In this document: in pieces, positions 50,576 through 60,189 of the stretch
Position numbering within the stretch: the stretch's first letter is position 1
Layout of the letters: the number at the start of each line of letters is the position of its first letter
Source of the DNA: Pelagerythrobacter marensis
GTDB lineage: Bacteria > Pseudomonadota > Alphaproteobacteria > Sphingomonadales > Sphingomonadaceae
Reading direction: 5' to 3'
DNA: 64,000 bases
Assembly (NCBI RefSeq): GCF_001028625.1
Contig: NZ_CP011805.1
Span: forward strand, 62,001 to 126,000
The notes under the pieces: model-generated
Told to the model about the DNA's origin: nothing
What the model saw: the letters and a program-made list of their open reading frames with translations, nothing else
Databases searched by the model: none
Made by a program: the position numbers and the translations under genes

Positions 50576-51250
50576 TCAGACGGTGCGATCGAGCCGGCGG
50601 GCGATCTTGACCGCTATCGCGATCAGGAACGGCACCAGCACCAGCGACAATACGATCTTGGCCAGCGCCTGCCCGGCAATCAGCGAGCCAATCTCGCGCT
50701 CCCCACCGAAGGCAAGCGTGATGAAGATCACCGAATCGATCGCCTGGCTCAGCGCGGAGGCAATCGCGCCCCGGATCATCAGTCCGACACTGCCCTGGGC
50801 TTCCCCACTGCCGCGCAGGCGCGAGAATATCCAGACGTTGAGCAGCAGCGAAACGAGATAGGCGACCGGCCCTGCGGCCATGATCCGCGGGGTCGTGGCA
50901 TGGATCATCTGGAACGCTTCCAGCCCTTCAGGCCACATCGCCGGATCGGCGGGGAGGCGCAGCACGAGCAGGATCAGTACGATCGACACCGCCAGCGGCA
51001 GGAAGCCCCAGACCACCAGCCTGTTGGCCGCTGCAGAGCCATGGACCTGCGCGGTCGCGCTCGACAGCACAACCAGCACGAGGAAGGCGAAGATGCCGGC
51101 TTCGACCCCCAGCCCGGTAGGCCAGAGCATGACCTGCTTCACCGCCAGAAACCCCGCCAGCACGGTCATCCCGCCATAAAGAAGGGCAAAGACGAACAGC
51201 GAATTGGGCAGCGAAGGCGCGGGCGAATGGCTGGCGGTCGTGTCGTTCAT
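50576..51250 (-). CDS. Queuosine precursor transporter (YhhQ/VUT family)
   Basis: A 224-residue membrane protein with about six spans. Family landmarks: LFVFALLYGGMTVLAGFLAV-KQVMLWPTGLGVEAGIFAFL, then FQMIHATTPRIMAAGPVAYL, VSLLLNVWIFSRLR, and ASALSQAIDSVIFITLAFGG near the end. The family imports queuine-type precursors for tRNA modification. Confidence 0.85.
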   Translation of the reverse strand: MNDTTASHSPAPSLPNSLFVFALLYGGMTVLAGFLAVKQVMLWPTGLGVEAGIFAFLVLVVLSSATAQVHGSAAANRLVVWGFLPLAVSIVLILLVLRLPADPAMWPEGLEAFQMIHATTPRIMAAGPVAYLVSLLLNVWIFSRLRGSGEAQGSVGLMIRGAIASALSQAIDSVIFITLAFGGEREIGSLIAGQALAKIVLSLVLVPFLIAIAVKIARRLDRTV

Positions 51251-51378
51251 CGCCCCGGATTATGGGCAGACGGGCAAAAAGGGAAGCGTGGTCAAACGGG
51301 TGCGCGCGTTTGACTGTGGATGCGTGGCAGGCAAGAGAGGGATATTGCCCTTGTGCGAGCAAACGGATTTTCAGCCTT

Positions 51379-52686
51379 ATGCACCCAGTCGTTGCCAGCC
51401 TGCTCGGGATCGTCGCGATCCTGGCGATTGCCGTTCTGCTTTCCACGGCGCGGCGGCGCATTCGGCCGAGGATCGTGGTCGCCGCGTTCGCATTGCAGGC
51501 TTTGCTGGCCTTTCTCGTCCTTCGAACGCCTTGGGGGCGGGCCGTAATCAGGACGATGAGCGAAGGGGTCGCCGCGCTGTTATCCTATGCCGACGCGGGC
51601 ACCGCATTCCTGTTCGGCGCGGACAATCCGCTGGCCAATACGTTCGCGCTGGGCGCCTTGCCGGTGATCGTCTTCTTCGCCTCGCTCGTCTCGATCCTCT
51701 ATTACCTCGGCATCATGCAGCGGGTGGTGCGCTGGGTCGGCGGGGCGATTGCCTGGGTGACAGGGATCAGCCGGGTCGAATCGCTGGGCGCGGCGGCGAA
51801 CATCTTTGTCGGCCAGAGCGAAAGCCCGCTGGTCGTGCGCCCCTATCTCGCCGCGCTAGCGCCCAGCCGGCTGTTCACGCTGATGAGCGTGGGCATGGCG
51901 GGCGTCGCGGGCACGATCCTGGCCGCCTATGCCGGGCTGCTGGGCGCGGAATACCTGCCGTTCCTGCTTGCCGCCGCCTTCATGTCCGCCCCGGGCGGCA
52001 TTCTGATGGCCAAGATCATCATGCCCGACGAAGAAGAGGAATCGCCCGAGGCGGAGGGCGAAATCGCCCTGCCGCGCACCCGGATCAGTGCCGAAGGCCC
52101 GGCGGCGATCACCGAAGGCGGCAGGGCGCACGAGGTCGAAGTGGCCGAGACGTTCGAGGAAGGCCAGCGCCCCGCCAACGTGATCGAGGCCGCGGCCCAG
52201 GGCGCGCAGACCGGCGTGAAGCTGGCCGTGGCGGTGGGCGCGATGGTCCTCGCCTTCGTCGCGCTCGTTGCGCTTGCCAATGGCCTGCTGGGCGCGGTTG
52301 GCGGCTGGTTCGGTATGCCCGAGCTGTCGTTCCAGATGGCGCTCGGCTGGGTCTTCTCCCCCGTCATGTTCCTGATCGGCGTGCCATGGGAAGAAGCGGG
52401 CGTCGCCGGGGGATTGTTCGGGACCAAGATCGTGCTCAACGAATTCGTCGCCTTCATCGAACTGGGCCAGCTCGACACCCTGACCGATCGCAGCCGCGCG
52501 ATCGTGACTTTCGCACTGTGCGGCTTTGCCAACTTTTCCTCGATTGCCATACAGATGGCGGTTACGGGCGGGCTTGCACCGAATCAGCGCCCGGTAATCG
52601 CAAGGCTCGGCCTGCGCGCGCTTGCCGCGGGCAGCCTGGCCAACCTGATGAGCGCGGCGCTGGCCGGCCTGTTCCTGCCGTATTGA
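51379..52686 (+). CDS. Concentrative nucleoside transporter (CNT family)
   Basis: A 435-residue transporter using an ion gradient to import nucleosides. CNT motifs: LPVIVFFASLVSILYYLGIM, SRVESLGAAANIFVGQSESP, LVVRPYLAALAPSRLFTLMS, FMSAPGGILMAKIIMPDEEE and GLFGTKIVLNEFVAFIELGQ, then FALCGFANFSSIAIQMAVTG. The acidic segment after IMPDEEEE (about residues 220-260) is a hydrophilic insertion. The ATG at 51379 begins at the first membrane span; the frame is open further upstream. Confidence 0.92.
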   Translation: MHPVVASLLGIVAILAIAVLLSTARRRIRPRIVVAAFALQALLAFLVLRTPWGRAVIRTMSEGVAALLSYADAGTAFLFGADNPLANTFALGALPVIVFFASLVSILYYLGIMQRVVRWVGGAIAWVTGISRVESLGAAANIFVGQSESPLVVRPYLAALAPSRLFTLMSVGMAGVAGTILAAYAGLLGAEYLPFLLAAAFMSAPGGILMAKIIMPDEEEESPEAEGEIALPRTRISAEGPAAITEGGRAHEVEVAETFEEGQRPANVIEAAAQGAQTGVKLAVAVGAMVLAFVALVALANGLLGAVGGWFGMPELSFQMALGWVFSPVMFLIGVPWEEAGVAGGLFGTKIVLNEFVAFIELGQLDTLTDRSRAIVTFALCGFANFSSIAIQMAVTGGLAPNQRPVIARLGLRALAAGSLANLMSAALAGLFLPY

Positions 52687-52707
52687 GCCTACTGTAGAGT
52701 CGTCCCC

Positions 52708-53637
52708 ATGTCCGATATCGCTTCCGTTTCCATCGCCCGTCCGCTTTCCGAAGTTTCGGAAGAGATCGGCCGCAGTTTCGAGGAATACGGTTTCGCGGTA
52801 ATCCGCGATCACGGCATCCCGGCCGACCTGATCGCGCGGGCGGAAGAATTGTCGGAGGCGTTTTTCGCCCTGCCCGATGCGGTCAAGCGCGCCTATCACG
52901 TGCCCGGCGGGGGCGGGGCGCGCGGCTATACGCCGTTCGGGACAGAGAAGGCGAAGGATGCCGACGTCCACGATCTCAAGGAATTTTGGCACGTCGGCCG
53001 CAGCCTGCCCGAAGGCCACCCGCTGTCCGAATTCATGGCACCCAATCTCTGGCCCGCCGAAATCGACGGGTTCGAGGAAACGTTCGAGGCGCTATTTGCC
53101 GCGTTCGAACTGGCGGGTGCGCGCGTTCTGGAAGCGATCGCACTGCATCTGGGGCTGGAGCGGACCTGGTTCGCGCCGACGGTGGAAGATGGCAACTCCG
53201 TCATGCGTCTGCTCCACTATCCGCCGCTGACCGGGGCCGATGCCGAAGGGGCGATCCGCGCCGCCGCGCATGGCGACATCAACACGATCACCCTTCTGCT
53301 GGGGGCGGAGGAAGCCGGGCTGGAGTTGCTGACCGCCAGCGGCGAGTGGAAGGCGATCGACGCATCGGAAGGCGCGCTGGTGGTGAACATCGGCGACATG
53401 CTGGAACGGCTCACCAATGGGAAGCTGCGCTCAACCACCCACCGTGTAGTCAACCCGCGCGGGGAGGCGGCCTATCGTTCGCGCTATTCTATGCCCTTCT
53501 TCCTGCACTTCCGCCCCGATTTCACGATCGAGACGCTGGAGAGCTGCATCGATCCCGATGCGCCCGAGGATCACCCGGAGCCGATCTCGAGTCACGACTT
53601 CCTGATGCAGCGCCTGCGCGAGATCAATCTCGCCTGA
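52708..53637 (+). CDS. 2-oxoglutarate/Fe(II) oxygenase, isopenicillin-N-synthase-like
   Basis: A 309-residue non-heme iron oxygenase. The N-terminal DIOX_N region has EEIGRSFEEYGFAVIRDHGI; the iron triad is His188/Asp190 in AAHGDINTITLL and His245 in STTHRVVNP; Arg259-x-Ser261 in RYSMPFF would bind the cosubstrate. Such proteins in bacteria have varied small-molecule substrates; none can be chosen here. It starts 21 bp after the nucleoside transporter stop and may be cotranscribed. Confidence 0.88.
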   Translation: MSDIASVSIARPLSEVSEEIGRSFEEYGFAVIRDHGIPADLIARAEELSEAFFALPDAVKRAYHVPGGGGARGYTPFGTEKAKDADVHDLKEFWHVGRSLPEGHPLSEFMAPNLWPAEIDGFEETFEALFAAFELAGARVLEAIALHLGLERTWFAPTVEDGNSVMRLLHYPPLTGADAEGAIRAAAHGDINTITLLLGAEEAGLELLTASGEWKAIDASEGALVVNIGDMLERLTNGKLRSTTHRVVNPRGEAAYRSRYSMPFFLHFRPDFTIETLESCIDPDAPEDHPEPISSHDFLMQRLREINLA

Positions 53638-53677
53638 TTAAGGGCATTATCGGCAGGCGGGCCGGTTTTCTGGATAT

Positions 53678-53695
53678 TGTTGCATTGCAGCAACA
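53678..53695. promoter_or_regulatory. Palindrome TGTTGC-N6-GCAACA before third TonB receptor
   Basis: TGTTGCATTGCAGCAACA is a perfect inverted repeat with 6-bp arms, in the 233-bp gap before the receptor gene at 53871. Its left part, TGTTGCATTGCA, matches the boxes before the phasin gene (TGTTGCAGTGCA). No other structure was seen in the gap. Confidence 0.4.
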
Positions 53696-53870
53696 GCGGG
53701 CAAACCGCAGAATTCCGCCATTTTCAAAGTGAAGGCGATTGGGGTGCGTCCGATTCGTCGCGACTGTCACTTTATGGTAACAAAACCGACTTCCTAGCGT
53801 CGCGGTTCGTAACTATCGGGCCGGCAGTCACTTTCATCTGCCCCACCGAGCCTCACCGAAGGGATCGTAC

Positions 53871-56417
53871 ATGAAGCTCAAGTATCTCCTAGCCGCCAGT
53901 GTCGTCAGCCTCTCCGCATCGGCACTGATGCCGACCGTGGCCCAGGCCCAGTCCACCGGCTCCATCGATTTCGACAGCGAAGAAATCATCATCGTCACCG
54001 GTTCGCGTGAAACCGATATCGGCGGTGTGGACATTCCCGACACGCCGAAGGCCAAGCAGGTCCTGACCGACGAAATCATCCGCCGCCAGCGCCCCGGCCA
54101 GACGGTGAACGACATCATCAACCTGGTTCCCGGCGTCAGCTTCCAGAACAACGACCCCTGGGGTTCGGGCGGCGGTGGCTTCACCATCCGCGGCTTCGGC
54201 GCCGACCGCGTTTCGCAGACTGTCGATGGTATCCCGCTGAACGATTCCGGCAACTACGCGCTCTACACCAATCAGCAGGTCGATCCTGAGGTGCTGGAGC
54301 AGGTCAACGTGAACCTCGGCGTCACCGACGTCGACAGTCCGACCGCTTCGGCCGCCGGCGGCACCGTTAACCTGCGGACCCGCGTCCCGGGCGAGAGCTT
54401 TGGTGTGGTCGCCTCCGCCTCATACGGTAACGTTCTGGCGGAAGGTTCGGGCGATCGCCCCTACATCCGTGCATTCGGCATGGTCGATACCGGCGACTTT
54501 ACCGGTGTCGGCACTCGCGCCTTCGTCTCGGCGTCGTGGACGACCTATGAAAACCCGTTCAACAACTACGGCGAAGTGAAGAAGCAGCAGTATAACGGCC
54601 GCATCTATCAGGAGCTCGGCTCCAACGGCGATTTCATCTCGATCGCCGGCCATTATAACGAAAACCGCAACAACTTCTTCGGCTCGATGAATGTCGAAGA
54701 TCTCAAGGATCTCGTGACCAGCCAGCCGGGCAGTGACCGGTTCTATAACATCAATTATCCCTGCCAGATCCCGGAAACCCAGCTGGGTGGCGGTTTCGGC
54801 CAAGGGACACCTGGTGTGGCGGACACCTGGTCCGACAGTTCCAGCAGCGGCAACTGCGGCGTCGAATTCGACCGTCGCTATAACCCCTCCAACACCGGAA
54901 ACATCCGCGGTTCGTCGCGCTTCACGCTCAGCGACGGGCTGATCCTCACGGTCGATCCGAGCTTCCAGTATGTGAAGGCCAACGGCGGCGGCGTAGAGGA
55001 TCTGCGCGAAGGGTTCCGGACGATCGATGGGGTCAACTACACCGGCTTCATCGGGGGCGGATACTACTACGGTATGGATCTTAACGGCGACGGCGATCTC
55101 GAAGATCGCGTGGCCGGCATGGATCCGAGCCAGACCAAGACTCGCCGCTACGGCGTGATCGCCAACCTGATCTACGACATCAATCCCGATCATCGCGTCC
55201 GGTTGGCCTACACGCTCGATCATGCGCGTCACCGCCAGACGGGGCAGACCAGCTTTCTGTACGCGAATGGCGAGCCGTTTGATGTGTTCCCGATCAACGA
55301 TCCGATCCTGACGTCGGACGGGTTCGAACTGAACAAGCGCAATCGCCTGTCCTACGCGATCCTGAACCAGGTGTCGGGTGAATATCGCGGTGTGTTTGGC
55401 GCGATGACGGTGCAGGCCGGTCTGCGCGTACCGTTCTTCAAGCGCGAGCTGAACCAGTACTGCTACACCACTACGGCTTCGGGCTTCGTCGATTGCCTCG
55501 GCGACCAGGATACGACCGCTTACGAAGCGGCCAATCCCAACGCCGCCCCGCCGCAGGAACGCACGTACAAGTACGACAAGTTCCTGCCGAACATCGGCCT
55601 GACCTACGATTTCGGCAATGCATCGGTTTTCGCAAACTATGCGAAGGGCCTTTCGGTGCCGGGTACCGATCCGCTGTACGACTCGCTGTTCCTCGCCGAT
55701 GTTCGTGAATCGCAGCCGGTTCCGGAAACCACCGACAGCTTCGACCTCGGTGTTCGTTTCGGCTTCGGCAACTTCAGCGCGCAGCTCGCCGGCTGGTACA
55801 CGCGGTATAACGACCGCCTCGCCTCGGCTTACGATCCGGTGCTTGAAGAAACGCTGTTCCGTAACCTCGGCCGCGTGGACAAGTATGGCCTCGACGGCTC
55901 GATCGCCTGGAACCCGACCCCCAACACCCTCCTTTATGTCTTCGGTTCGATCAGTGAATCGGAAATCAAGGACGATGTGGTCGGTGGCCAGTGCTATCTC
56001 GACGACGGCGATCCCGCTCCGGCGCAGTACGGCTGCACCGCGGCAAATATCGGAGAGGATTACTTCCTCCCGACCGCCGGCAAGAGCGAAAGTGGATCGC
56101 CCAAGTACACCGTCGGTGCCCGCGGTCAGATCGCCTTCGGCCCGGTCGAGCTGGGTGCGCAGGTCAAGTACACCGGCAAGCGCTACATCAACGACCTGAA
56201 CCTCGATACCGTACCGTCCTACACGCTGGTCGACCTCGACCTGCGGTATGACCTCGGTGAGTTCGGCGCTGGTCAGAATGCGGCTATCCAGATCAACCTC
56301 ACCAACCTGTTCGACGAACGCTACGTCGGCTATTACGGTGGTTCGCTGGACAGCACCCCGTTCGCACAGATCGGTGCACCGCGTGCGGGCAGCATCTCGC
56401 TCGTGATCGGTTACTGA
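53871..56417 (+). CDS. TonB-dependent outer-membrane receptor
   Basis: An 848-residue receptor. Signal peptide MKLKYLLAASVVSLSASALM ending PTVAQAQ; TonB box EEIIIVTGSRETD; plug with VNDIINLVPGVSFQNNDPWG, FTIRGFGADRVSQTVDGIPL and a PTASAAGGTVNLRTR turn; barrel ending ITNLFDERYVGYYG-type strand and SISLVIGY. Its loops hold Asp/Asn/Gly repeats (MDLNGDGDLEDR) that could bind calcium. A TonB protein gene follows after a terminator. Ligand unknown. Confidence 0.93.
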   Translation: MKLKYLLAASVVSLSASALMPTVAQAQSTGSIDFDSEEIIIVTGSRETDIGGVDIPDTPKAKQVLTDEIIRRQRPGQTVNDIINLVPGVSFQNNDPWGSGGGGFTIRGFGADRVSQTVDGIPLNDSGNYALYTNQQVDPEVLEQVNVNLGVTDVDSPTASAAGGTVNLRTRVPGESFGVVASASYGNVLAEGSGDRPYIRAFGMVDTGDFTGVGTRAFVSASWTTYENPFNNYGEVKKQQYNGRIYQELGSNGDFISIAGHYNENRNNFFGSMNVEDLKDLVTSQPGSDRFYNINYPCQIPETQLGGGFGQGTPGVADTWSDSSSSGNCGVEFDRRYNPSNTGNIRGSSRFTLSDGLILTVDPSFQYVKANGGGVEDLREGFRTIDGVNYTGFIGGGYYYGMDLNGDGDLEDRVAGMDPSQTKTRRYGVIANLIYDINPDHRVRLAYTLDHARHRQTGQTSFLYANGEPFDVFPINDPILTSDGFELNKRNRLSYAILNQVSGEYRGVFGAMTVQAGLRVPFFKRELNQYCYTTTASGFVDCLGDQDTTAYEAANPNAAPPQERTYKYDKFLPNIGLTYDFGNASVFANYAKGLSVPGTDPLYDSLFLADVRESQPVPETTDSFDLGVRFGFGNFSAQLAGWYTRYNDRLASAYDPVLEETLFRNLGRVDKYGLDGSIAWNPTPNTLLYVFGSISESEIKDDVVGGQCYLDDGDPAPAQYGCTAANIGEDYFLPTAGKSESGSPKYTVGARGQIAFGPVELGAQVKYTGKRYINDLNLDTVPSYTLVDLDLRYDLGEFGAGQNAAIQINLTNLFDERYVGYYGGSLDSTPFAQIGAPRAGSISLVIGY

Positions 56418-56461
56418 TCGCAATAGCCGGCAGCGGGAAACCGCTGCACAGAATAGCAAAG

Positions 56462-56496
56462 ACGGCGGCGTCCATTGTGGGCGCCGCCGTTTTTTC
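56462..56496 (+). terminator. Rho-independent terminator after TonB receptor gene
   Basis: ACGGCGGCG (56462-56470) pairs with CGCCGCCGT (56482-56490), directly followed by TTTTTC. It is 45 bp after the receptor stop. Confidence 0.9.
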
Positions 56497-56586
56497 TTGT
56501 CTGTTGCGCCGGGTTCTGTCCCAATTGCCGCCGGGAACCGCATATCGGTATTGCGGATTTCGCAGGAGGGAGGTGATCCGCGCACG

Positions 56587-57336
56587 ATGACTGACGGACA
56601 CGGACCAGTGCCGGGGGCAGAGCGCGCCGGATATACGGCTGCGCGCCGCAGGCCTCGCCTTGGTACGCTGGCTCTGGTCGCCTTGCTCCACGTGCTGGCC
56701 ATCTATGGGCTCGCCCGGGCTTTTGCGCCCGACTTCACAGGTTCGGTAGAGCGACAGATGCTGGAGGCGATCACCGTGACCGTAACGACCCCGCCCGAAG
56801 AGTTGCCCGAGCCGGAGCCAGAGCCGGATCCCGGCGCAGCGGGTGAGGCGGGGCGCGAGGCGACACCGCGTCCGGTCACGGCGCCCGAACCGCCTGTCCA
56901 GATCCAGCCTCCCGTTCCTGTGCCCAGGGCGTCATCCACAGGCGCGGCCAACACGTCCGGTGCCCGGGAAACGGGTGAAGGAACCGGTGCCGGCGGTACC
57001 GGGAGCGGCACGGGCAGCGGGCAGGGCGGTGGCGGCACCGGTGGCGGTGCGGTGAACAAGCCCGTCCACGTTTCCGGTTCAATCGACGATGCGCGCGATT
57101 ATCCGGTGCCCGAAGGCGGCCGTTCGGCCCGGCGGGGGACGCAAGTGATCGTAAGGGTGATCGTGAACCCGGATGGTCGCGCGTCGAACTGCACGATCTA
57201 TCGCCCCAGCCCCGATGCGGAGGCGGACCGGATCACTTGCCGCCTGGTCCAGGAACGGCTGCGCTTTCGCCCGGCGACCGATGCCGCCGGCAATCCTGTG
57301 GCCGCACCGTTCTATTGGCGGCAGCGCTGGTTCTAG
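56587..57336 (+). CDS. TonB-like energy transducer
   Basis: A 249-residue protein with one N-terminal span (LGTLALVALLHVLAIYGLAR), a Pro/Glu-rich periplasmic linker (EELPEPEPEPDP), a Gly/Thr-rich stretch (about residues 125-160), and a TonB C-terminal domain: RRGTQVIVRVIVNPDGRASN, CTIYRPSPDAEADRITCRLV and QERLRFRPATDAAGNPV. It links the proton gradient at ExbBD to outer-membrane receptors. A GGAGGTGATC stretch, a long complement to 16S rRNA, precedes the ATG at 56587 though with wide spacing. No exbBD nearby. Confidence 0.88.
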   Translation: MTDGHGPVPGAERAGYTAARRRPRLGTLALVALLHVLAIYGLARAFAPDFTGSVERQMLEAITVTVTTPPEELPEPEPEPDPGAAGEAGREATPRPVTAPEPPVQIQPPVPVPRASSTGAANTSGARETGEGTGAGGTGSGTGSGQGGGGTGGGAVNKPVHVSGSIDDARDYPVPEGGRSARRGTQVIVRVIVNPDGRASNCTIYRPSPDAEADRITCRLVQERLRFRPATDAAGNPVAAPFYWRQRWF

Positions 57337-57403
57337 ATTCGGCTTACGCGAATGGACGCGCCGGCTTGCTCTCACGCGCGAGGTCGTCGATGACAAGGCA
57401 AGC

Positions 57404-58441
57404 ATGACCGATCGTATTCATCCGATAATCCTGTGCGGGGGCAGCGGAACCCGCCTGTGGCCCAGAAGCCGGGCGGAACGCCCCAAGCCGTTTCTGCCGC
57501 TGCTGGGTGCCAGTTCGCTGTTCGAACAGACGCTGGCGCGCTGCGCCGGGGAAGGGTTCGCGGCGCCGCTGGTGGTGGCCGGTGAACGACACGTGCCGCT
57601 GGTCGAGGCGCAAGGTTCGCCCGGTATGCGGCTGGCTGTCGAGCCCGCCGCGCGCAACACCGCCCCTGCCATTGCGATTGCGGCAAACCTCCTGCCCGGC
57701 GAGGCCATCATGCTCGTATGCCCGAGCGATCACCACATCGCGGACCCGGACGCCTTCCGCCGCGCGGTGGCCTCAGCCGCGGCGCTGGCGGCTAGCGGTC
57801 GGCTGGTCGCCTTCGGGATCGCCCCCGACCGGCCCGAAACGGGCTATGGCTATATCGAACGCGGGGCCGCGATAGAAAGCGGCTTCGAAGTGGCGCGCTT
57901 TGTCGAAAAGCCCGATGCCGAAACGGCGAGCGCATTCCTGGCCGCAGGCGGGTTCGACTGGAATGGCGGGATCTTCGCCTTTCGCGCCGACACCTTTCGC
58001 CGCGAACTCGCCGAACACAGGCCCGAAATGGCGCAGGGCGTGGCCGATGCTGTGTCTCGCGGAACGTGGGAGGGCACGCGGTTTCATCCCGATGCGGCGT
58101 CGTTTGGCCGGGTCGAGAGCGAGTCGATCGATTATGCCGTCATGGAAAACACCCGATGCGCCGCGCTGGTGCCGGTCGCGATGGGCTGGTCCGACATCGG
58201 TAGCTGGTCCGCCCTGCGCGATGCCCGGCAGGCGCAGGATGGCGAAGGGCAGGGCAACGTCGCCCGGGGCCCGGTCGAGCTGGTCGATTGCCGCAACGTC
58301 ATGGTCGATAGCGACGGCCCGCGCGTTTCGTGCATCGGCCTCGACGATGTGATCGTGGTCGTCGACGGCGAAGAAGTGCTGGTGACGAGCGCTGCCGGGG
58401 CGCAGGGCGTCGGCAAGCTGACGGGCGCGCGCAGCCAGTGA
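57404..58441 (+). CDS. manC: Mannose-1-phosphate guanylyltransferase
   Basis: A 345-residue nucleotidyltransferase forming GDP-mannose. Motifs: IILCGGSGTRLWPRSRAERP-KPFLPL (signature and Lys), VEPAARNTAPAIAIAA, MLVCPSDHHIADPDAF, ETGYGYIERG, FVEKPDAETA, FDWNGGIFAFRAD and ESIDYAVMENT, then MGWSDIGSWSAL. The C-terminal isomerase half of bifunctional AlgA/XanB enzymes is missing; a separate isomerase gene overlaps its end. Confidence 0.93.
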   Translation: MTDRIHPIILCGGSGTRLWPRSRAERPKPFLPLLGASSLFEQTLARCAGEGFAAPLVVAGERHVPLVEAQGSPGMRLAVEPAARNTAPAIAIAANLLPGEAIMLVCPSDHHIADPDAFRRAVASAAALAASGRLVAFGIAPDRPETGYGYIERGAAIESGFEVARFVEKPDAETASAFLAAGGFDWNGGIFAFRADTFRRELAEHRPEMAQGVADAVSRGTWEGTRFHPDAASFGRVESESIDYAVMENTRCAALVPVAMGWSDIGSWSALRDARQAQDGEGQGNVARGPVELVDCRNVMVDSDGPRVSCIGLDDVIVVVDGEEVLVTSAAGAQGVGKLTGARSQ

Positions 58442-59253
58442 CGGCGCGCGCGCTTCCCACCAGGGCCGTGGCCAAGGTCTGGGGCCGAGACCGCCTCCCC
58501 GCACCATTCGCAGCGCCTGAAGGGGAGCGGATCGGGGAAATCTGGTTCGAACCGCCGCCCGAATTGCCCGGCATTCTCGCCAAGTACCTGTTCACCAGCG
58601 AAAAGCTTTCGGTCCAGGTCCACCCCGACGATGCCCAGGCTCCGCCCGGCACACGGGGCAAAGAAGAATGCTGGCTGGTGCTGAATGCCGATCCCGGTGC
58701 GTCGCTCGCCATCGGGTTCGATGGCCCGCTGTCGAAGGATGCGATGCGCGCGGCGGCGCTCGACGGATCGATCGAAGGGTTGCTCACCTGGTATCCGGTG
58801 AAGGCAGGGGACTTCTTCTATCTGCCGGCAGGGACTGTCCACGCGATCGGTCCGGGATTGTCGCTGGTGGAAATCCAGCAGAACAGCGACGTGACCTATC
58901 GCCTGTACGACTATGGCCGCCCGCGCGAGTTGCATCTGGATGCGGCGATTGCGGTGGCAAAGGGCGAGCCTTACGACGCCGCCCGCTATCGGCGCGCCAC
59001 GGGCCAGGGGGCTGCTATGCTGGTAGAAGGGCCGCACTTCCGGCTCGATCGGGTTTCGGGGCCGCCGGGCGCTGCAGTGGCCGCGCGCTATCGCGGGGCC
59101 TTGCTGGTGATGCCGCTGGATGGCCATGTCGTGCTGGATGGAACGGTGATCGCTGCGGGGGAATGCGGATTGGCGGATCGGGTCGGCGCGGTCGATTTTG
59201 CGCGCTGTGGGTCCGCTCTTCTGGTTCAGCCCGTCAGTTCCGGCGCCCAATAA
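58438..59253 (+). CDS. manA: Mannose-6-phosphate isomerase, class I
   Basis: A 271-residue cupin-type zinc isomerase of fructose-6-P and mannose-6-P. Seen: AKVWGRDRLPAPF, ILAKYLFTSEKLSVQVHPDD with metal ligands in QVHPDD, the GKEECWLVLNADPGA strand, FFYLPAGTVHAIGPGLSLVE and IQQNSDVTYRLYDYGRPREL. It starts at GTG 58438, overlapping the manC stop by four bases; no ATG lies nearby in frame. With manC it supplies GDP-mannose for surface polysaccharide. Confidence 0.9.
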   Translation: MTARALPTRAVAKVWGRDRLPAPFAAPEGERIGEIWFEPPPELPGILAKYLFTSEKLSVQVHPDDAQAPPGTRGKEECWLVLNADPGASLAIGFDGPLSKDAMRAAALDGSIEGLLTWYPVKAGDFFYLPAGTVHAIGPGLSLVEIQQNSDVTYRLYDYGRPRELHLDAAIAVAKGEPYDAARYRRATGQGAAMLVEGPHFRLDRVSGPPGAAVAARYRGALLVMPLDGHVVLDGTVIAAGECGLADRVGAVDFARCGSALLVQPVSSGAQ

Positions 59254-59258
59254 AAGAA

Positions 59259-59288
59259 GGGCCCGGCGCTGCGTACAGCGCCGGGCCC
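59259..59288. terminator. Very strong bidirectional terminator between manA and flagellin gene
   Basis: GGGCCCGGCGCTG (59259-59271) pairs perfectly with CAGCGCCGGGCCC (59276-59288) over 13 bp with a CGTA loop. It sits 6 bp after the manA stop and 22 bp after the stop of the facing flagellin gene. Confidence 0.85.
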
Positions 59289-59309
59289 GTAGTCTTCCGA
59301 GAGGAAAAA

Positions 59310-60119
59310 TCAGCGCAGCAGCGAAAGAACGTTCTGCTGGCTCTGGTTGGCCTGCGACAGCATGGCGGTCGAAGCCTGGCTGAGGATCTGCGCCTTGGCG
59401 AGGGCAGTCGTTTCAGCCGAATAGTCGGTGTCTTCGATGCGCGAACGCGCGTCGGAGAGGTTCGTGACGTTGTTGGTCAGGTTGTTGACCGCCGATTCAA
59501 GACGGCTCTGACCGGCACCCAGCGAAGCGCGGGTGGCGGCGACTTCCGCCAGCGCAGCGTCGACCGTGTCGATCGTGGTGCTGGCATTGGCCGAAGAGTC
59601 CACCGCGAGGGTCGACATGTCGGTCGTGATGGCGGTCGAGGTCAGCGTGACCGTGTCGCCGCTGTTGGCGCCGACCTGAATATCCAGCGTAACGTCTGCA
59701 GCCGTGCCGAACACGGCGTTGCCGTTGAATTCGGTGTCCGAGATGATGCTGGCGATCTGCGCCTTCAGCTCGGTCACTTCCGAATCCATGTAGCCACGAT
59801 CGGAATCCTGATACGAACCCGAAGCCGATTGCACGGCCAGTTCGCGGACGCGCTGCAGCATATTGGTGACTTCGTTCAGAGCGCCTTCGGCGGTCTGCGC
59901 CATCGAAATGCCGTCGTTGGCGTTGCGAATGCCCTGGCTCATGCCGCGGACCTGTGCAGTCATAGTCGTGGCGATGGCGAGGCCGGCGGCGTCGTCCTTC
60001 GCGCTGTTGATGCGCTTGCCGGTCGACAGGCGTTCCATAGCGGTGCCCAGGGCTTTGTCTGCCGCGGTCGAGGCATTCGCCGCACGCATCGCGCTGGTGT
60101 TGGTATTGATAACAGCCAT
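59310..60119 (-). CDS. fliC: Flagellin
   Basis: A 269-residue filament subunit with complete D0/D1 ends: [60 protein letters not shown] and, at the C-terminus, [20 protein letters not shown] followed by [19 protein letters not shown]. The central variable region is only about 60 Thr/Ser/Asp-rich residues, so the exposed D2/D3 domains are essentially absent. A sigma28 promoter precedes it; it is transcribed toward manA. Confidence 0.96.
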   Translation of the reverse strand: MAVINTNTSAMRAANASTAADKALGTAMERLSTGKRINSAKDDAAGLAIATTMTAQVRGMSQGIRNANDGISMAQTAEGALNEVTNMLQRVRELAVQSASGSYQDSDRGYMDSEVTELKAQIASIISDTEFNGNAVFGTAADVTLDIQVGANSGDTVTLTSTAITTDMSTLAVDSSANASTTIDTVDAALAEVAATRASLGAGQSRLESAVNNLTNNVTNLSDARSRIEDTDYSAETTALAKAQILSQASTAMLSQANQSQQNVLSLLR

Positions 60120-60189
60120 TGTTCAAACTCCCACAATGCTCTTCGAACGCTCCCCCCGAGAAACCCATCCTGGGCGGTAGCTGGAGCAA

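Noticed and set aside
54420..56702. Very long open frame on the minus strand opposite the third TonB receptor gene (760 codons)
   Set aside because: It is the antisense shadow of a clear receptor gene in GC-rich DNA; composition is Val/Ile/Arg/Glu-rich without domains, and no ribosome binding site precedes it.
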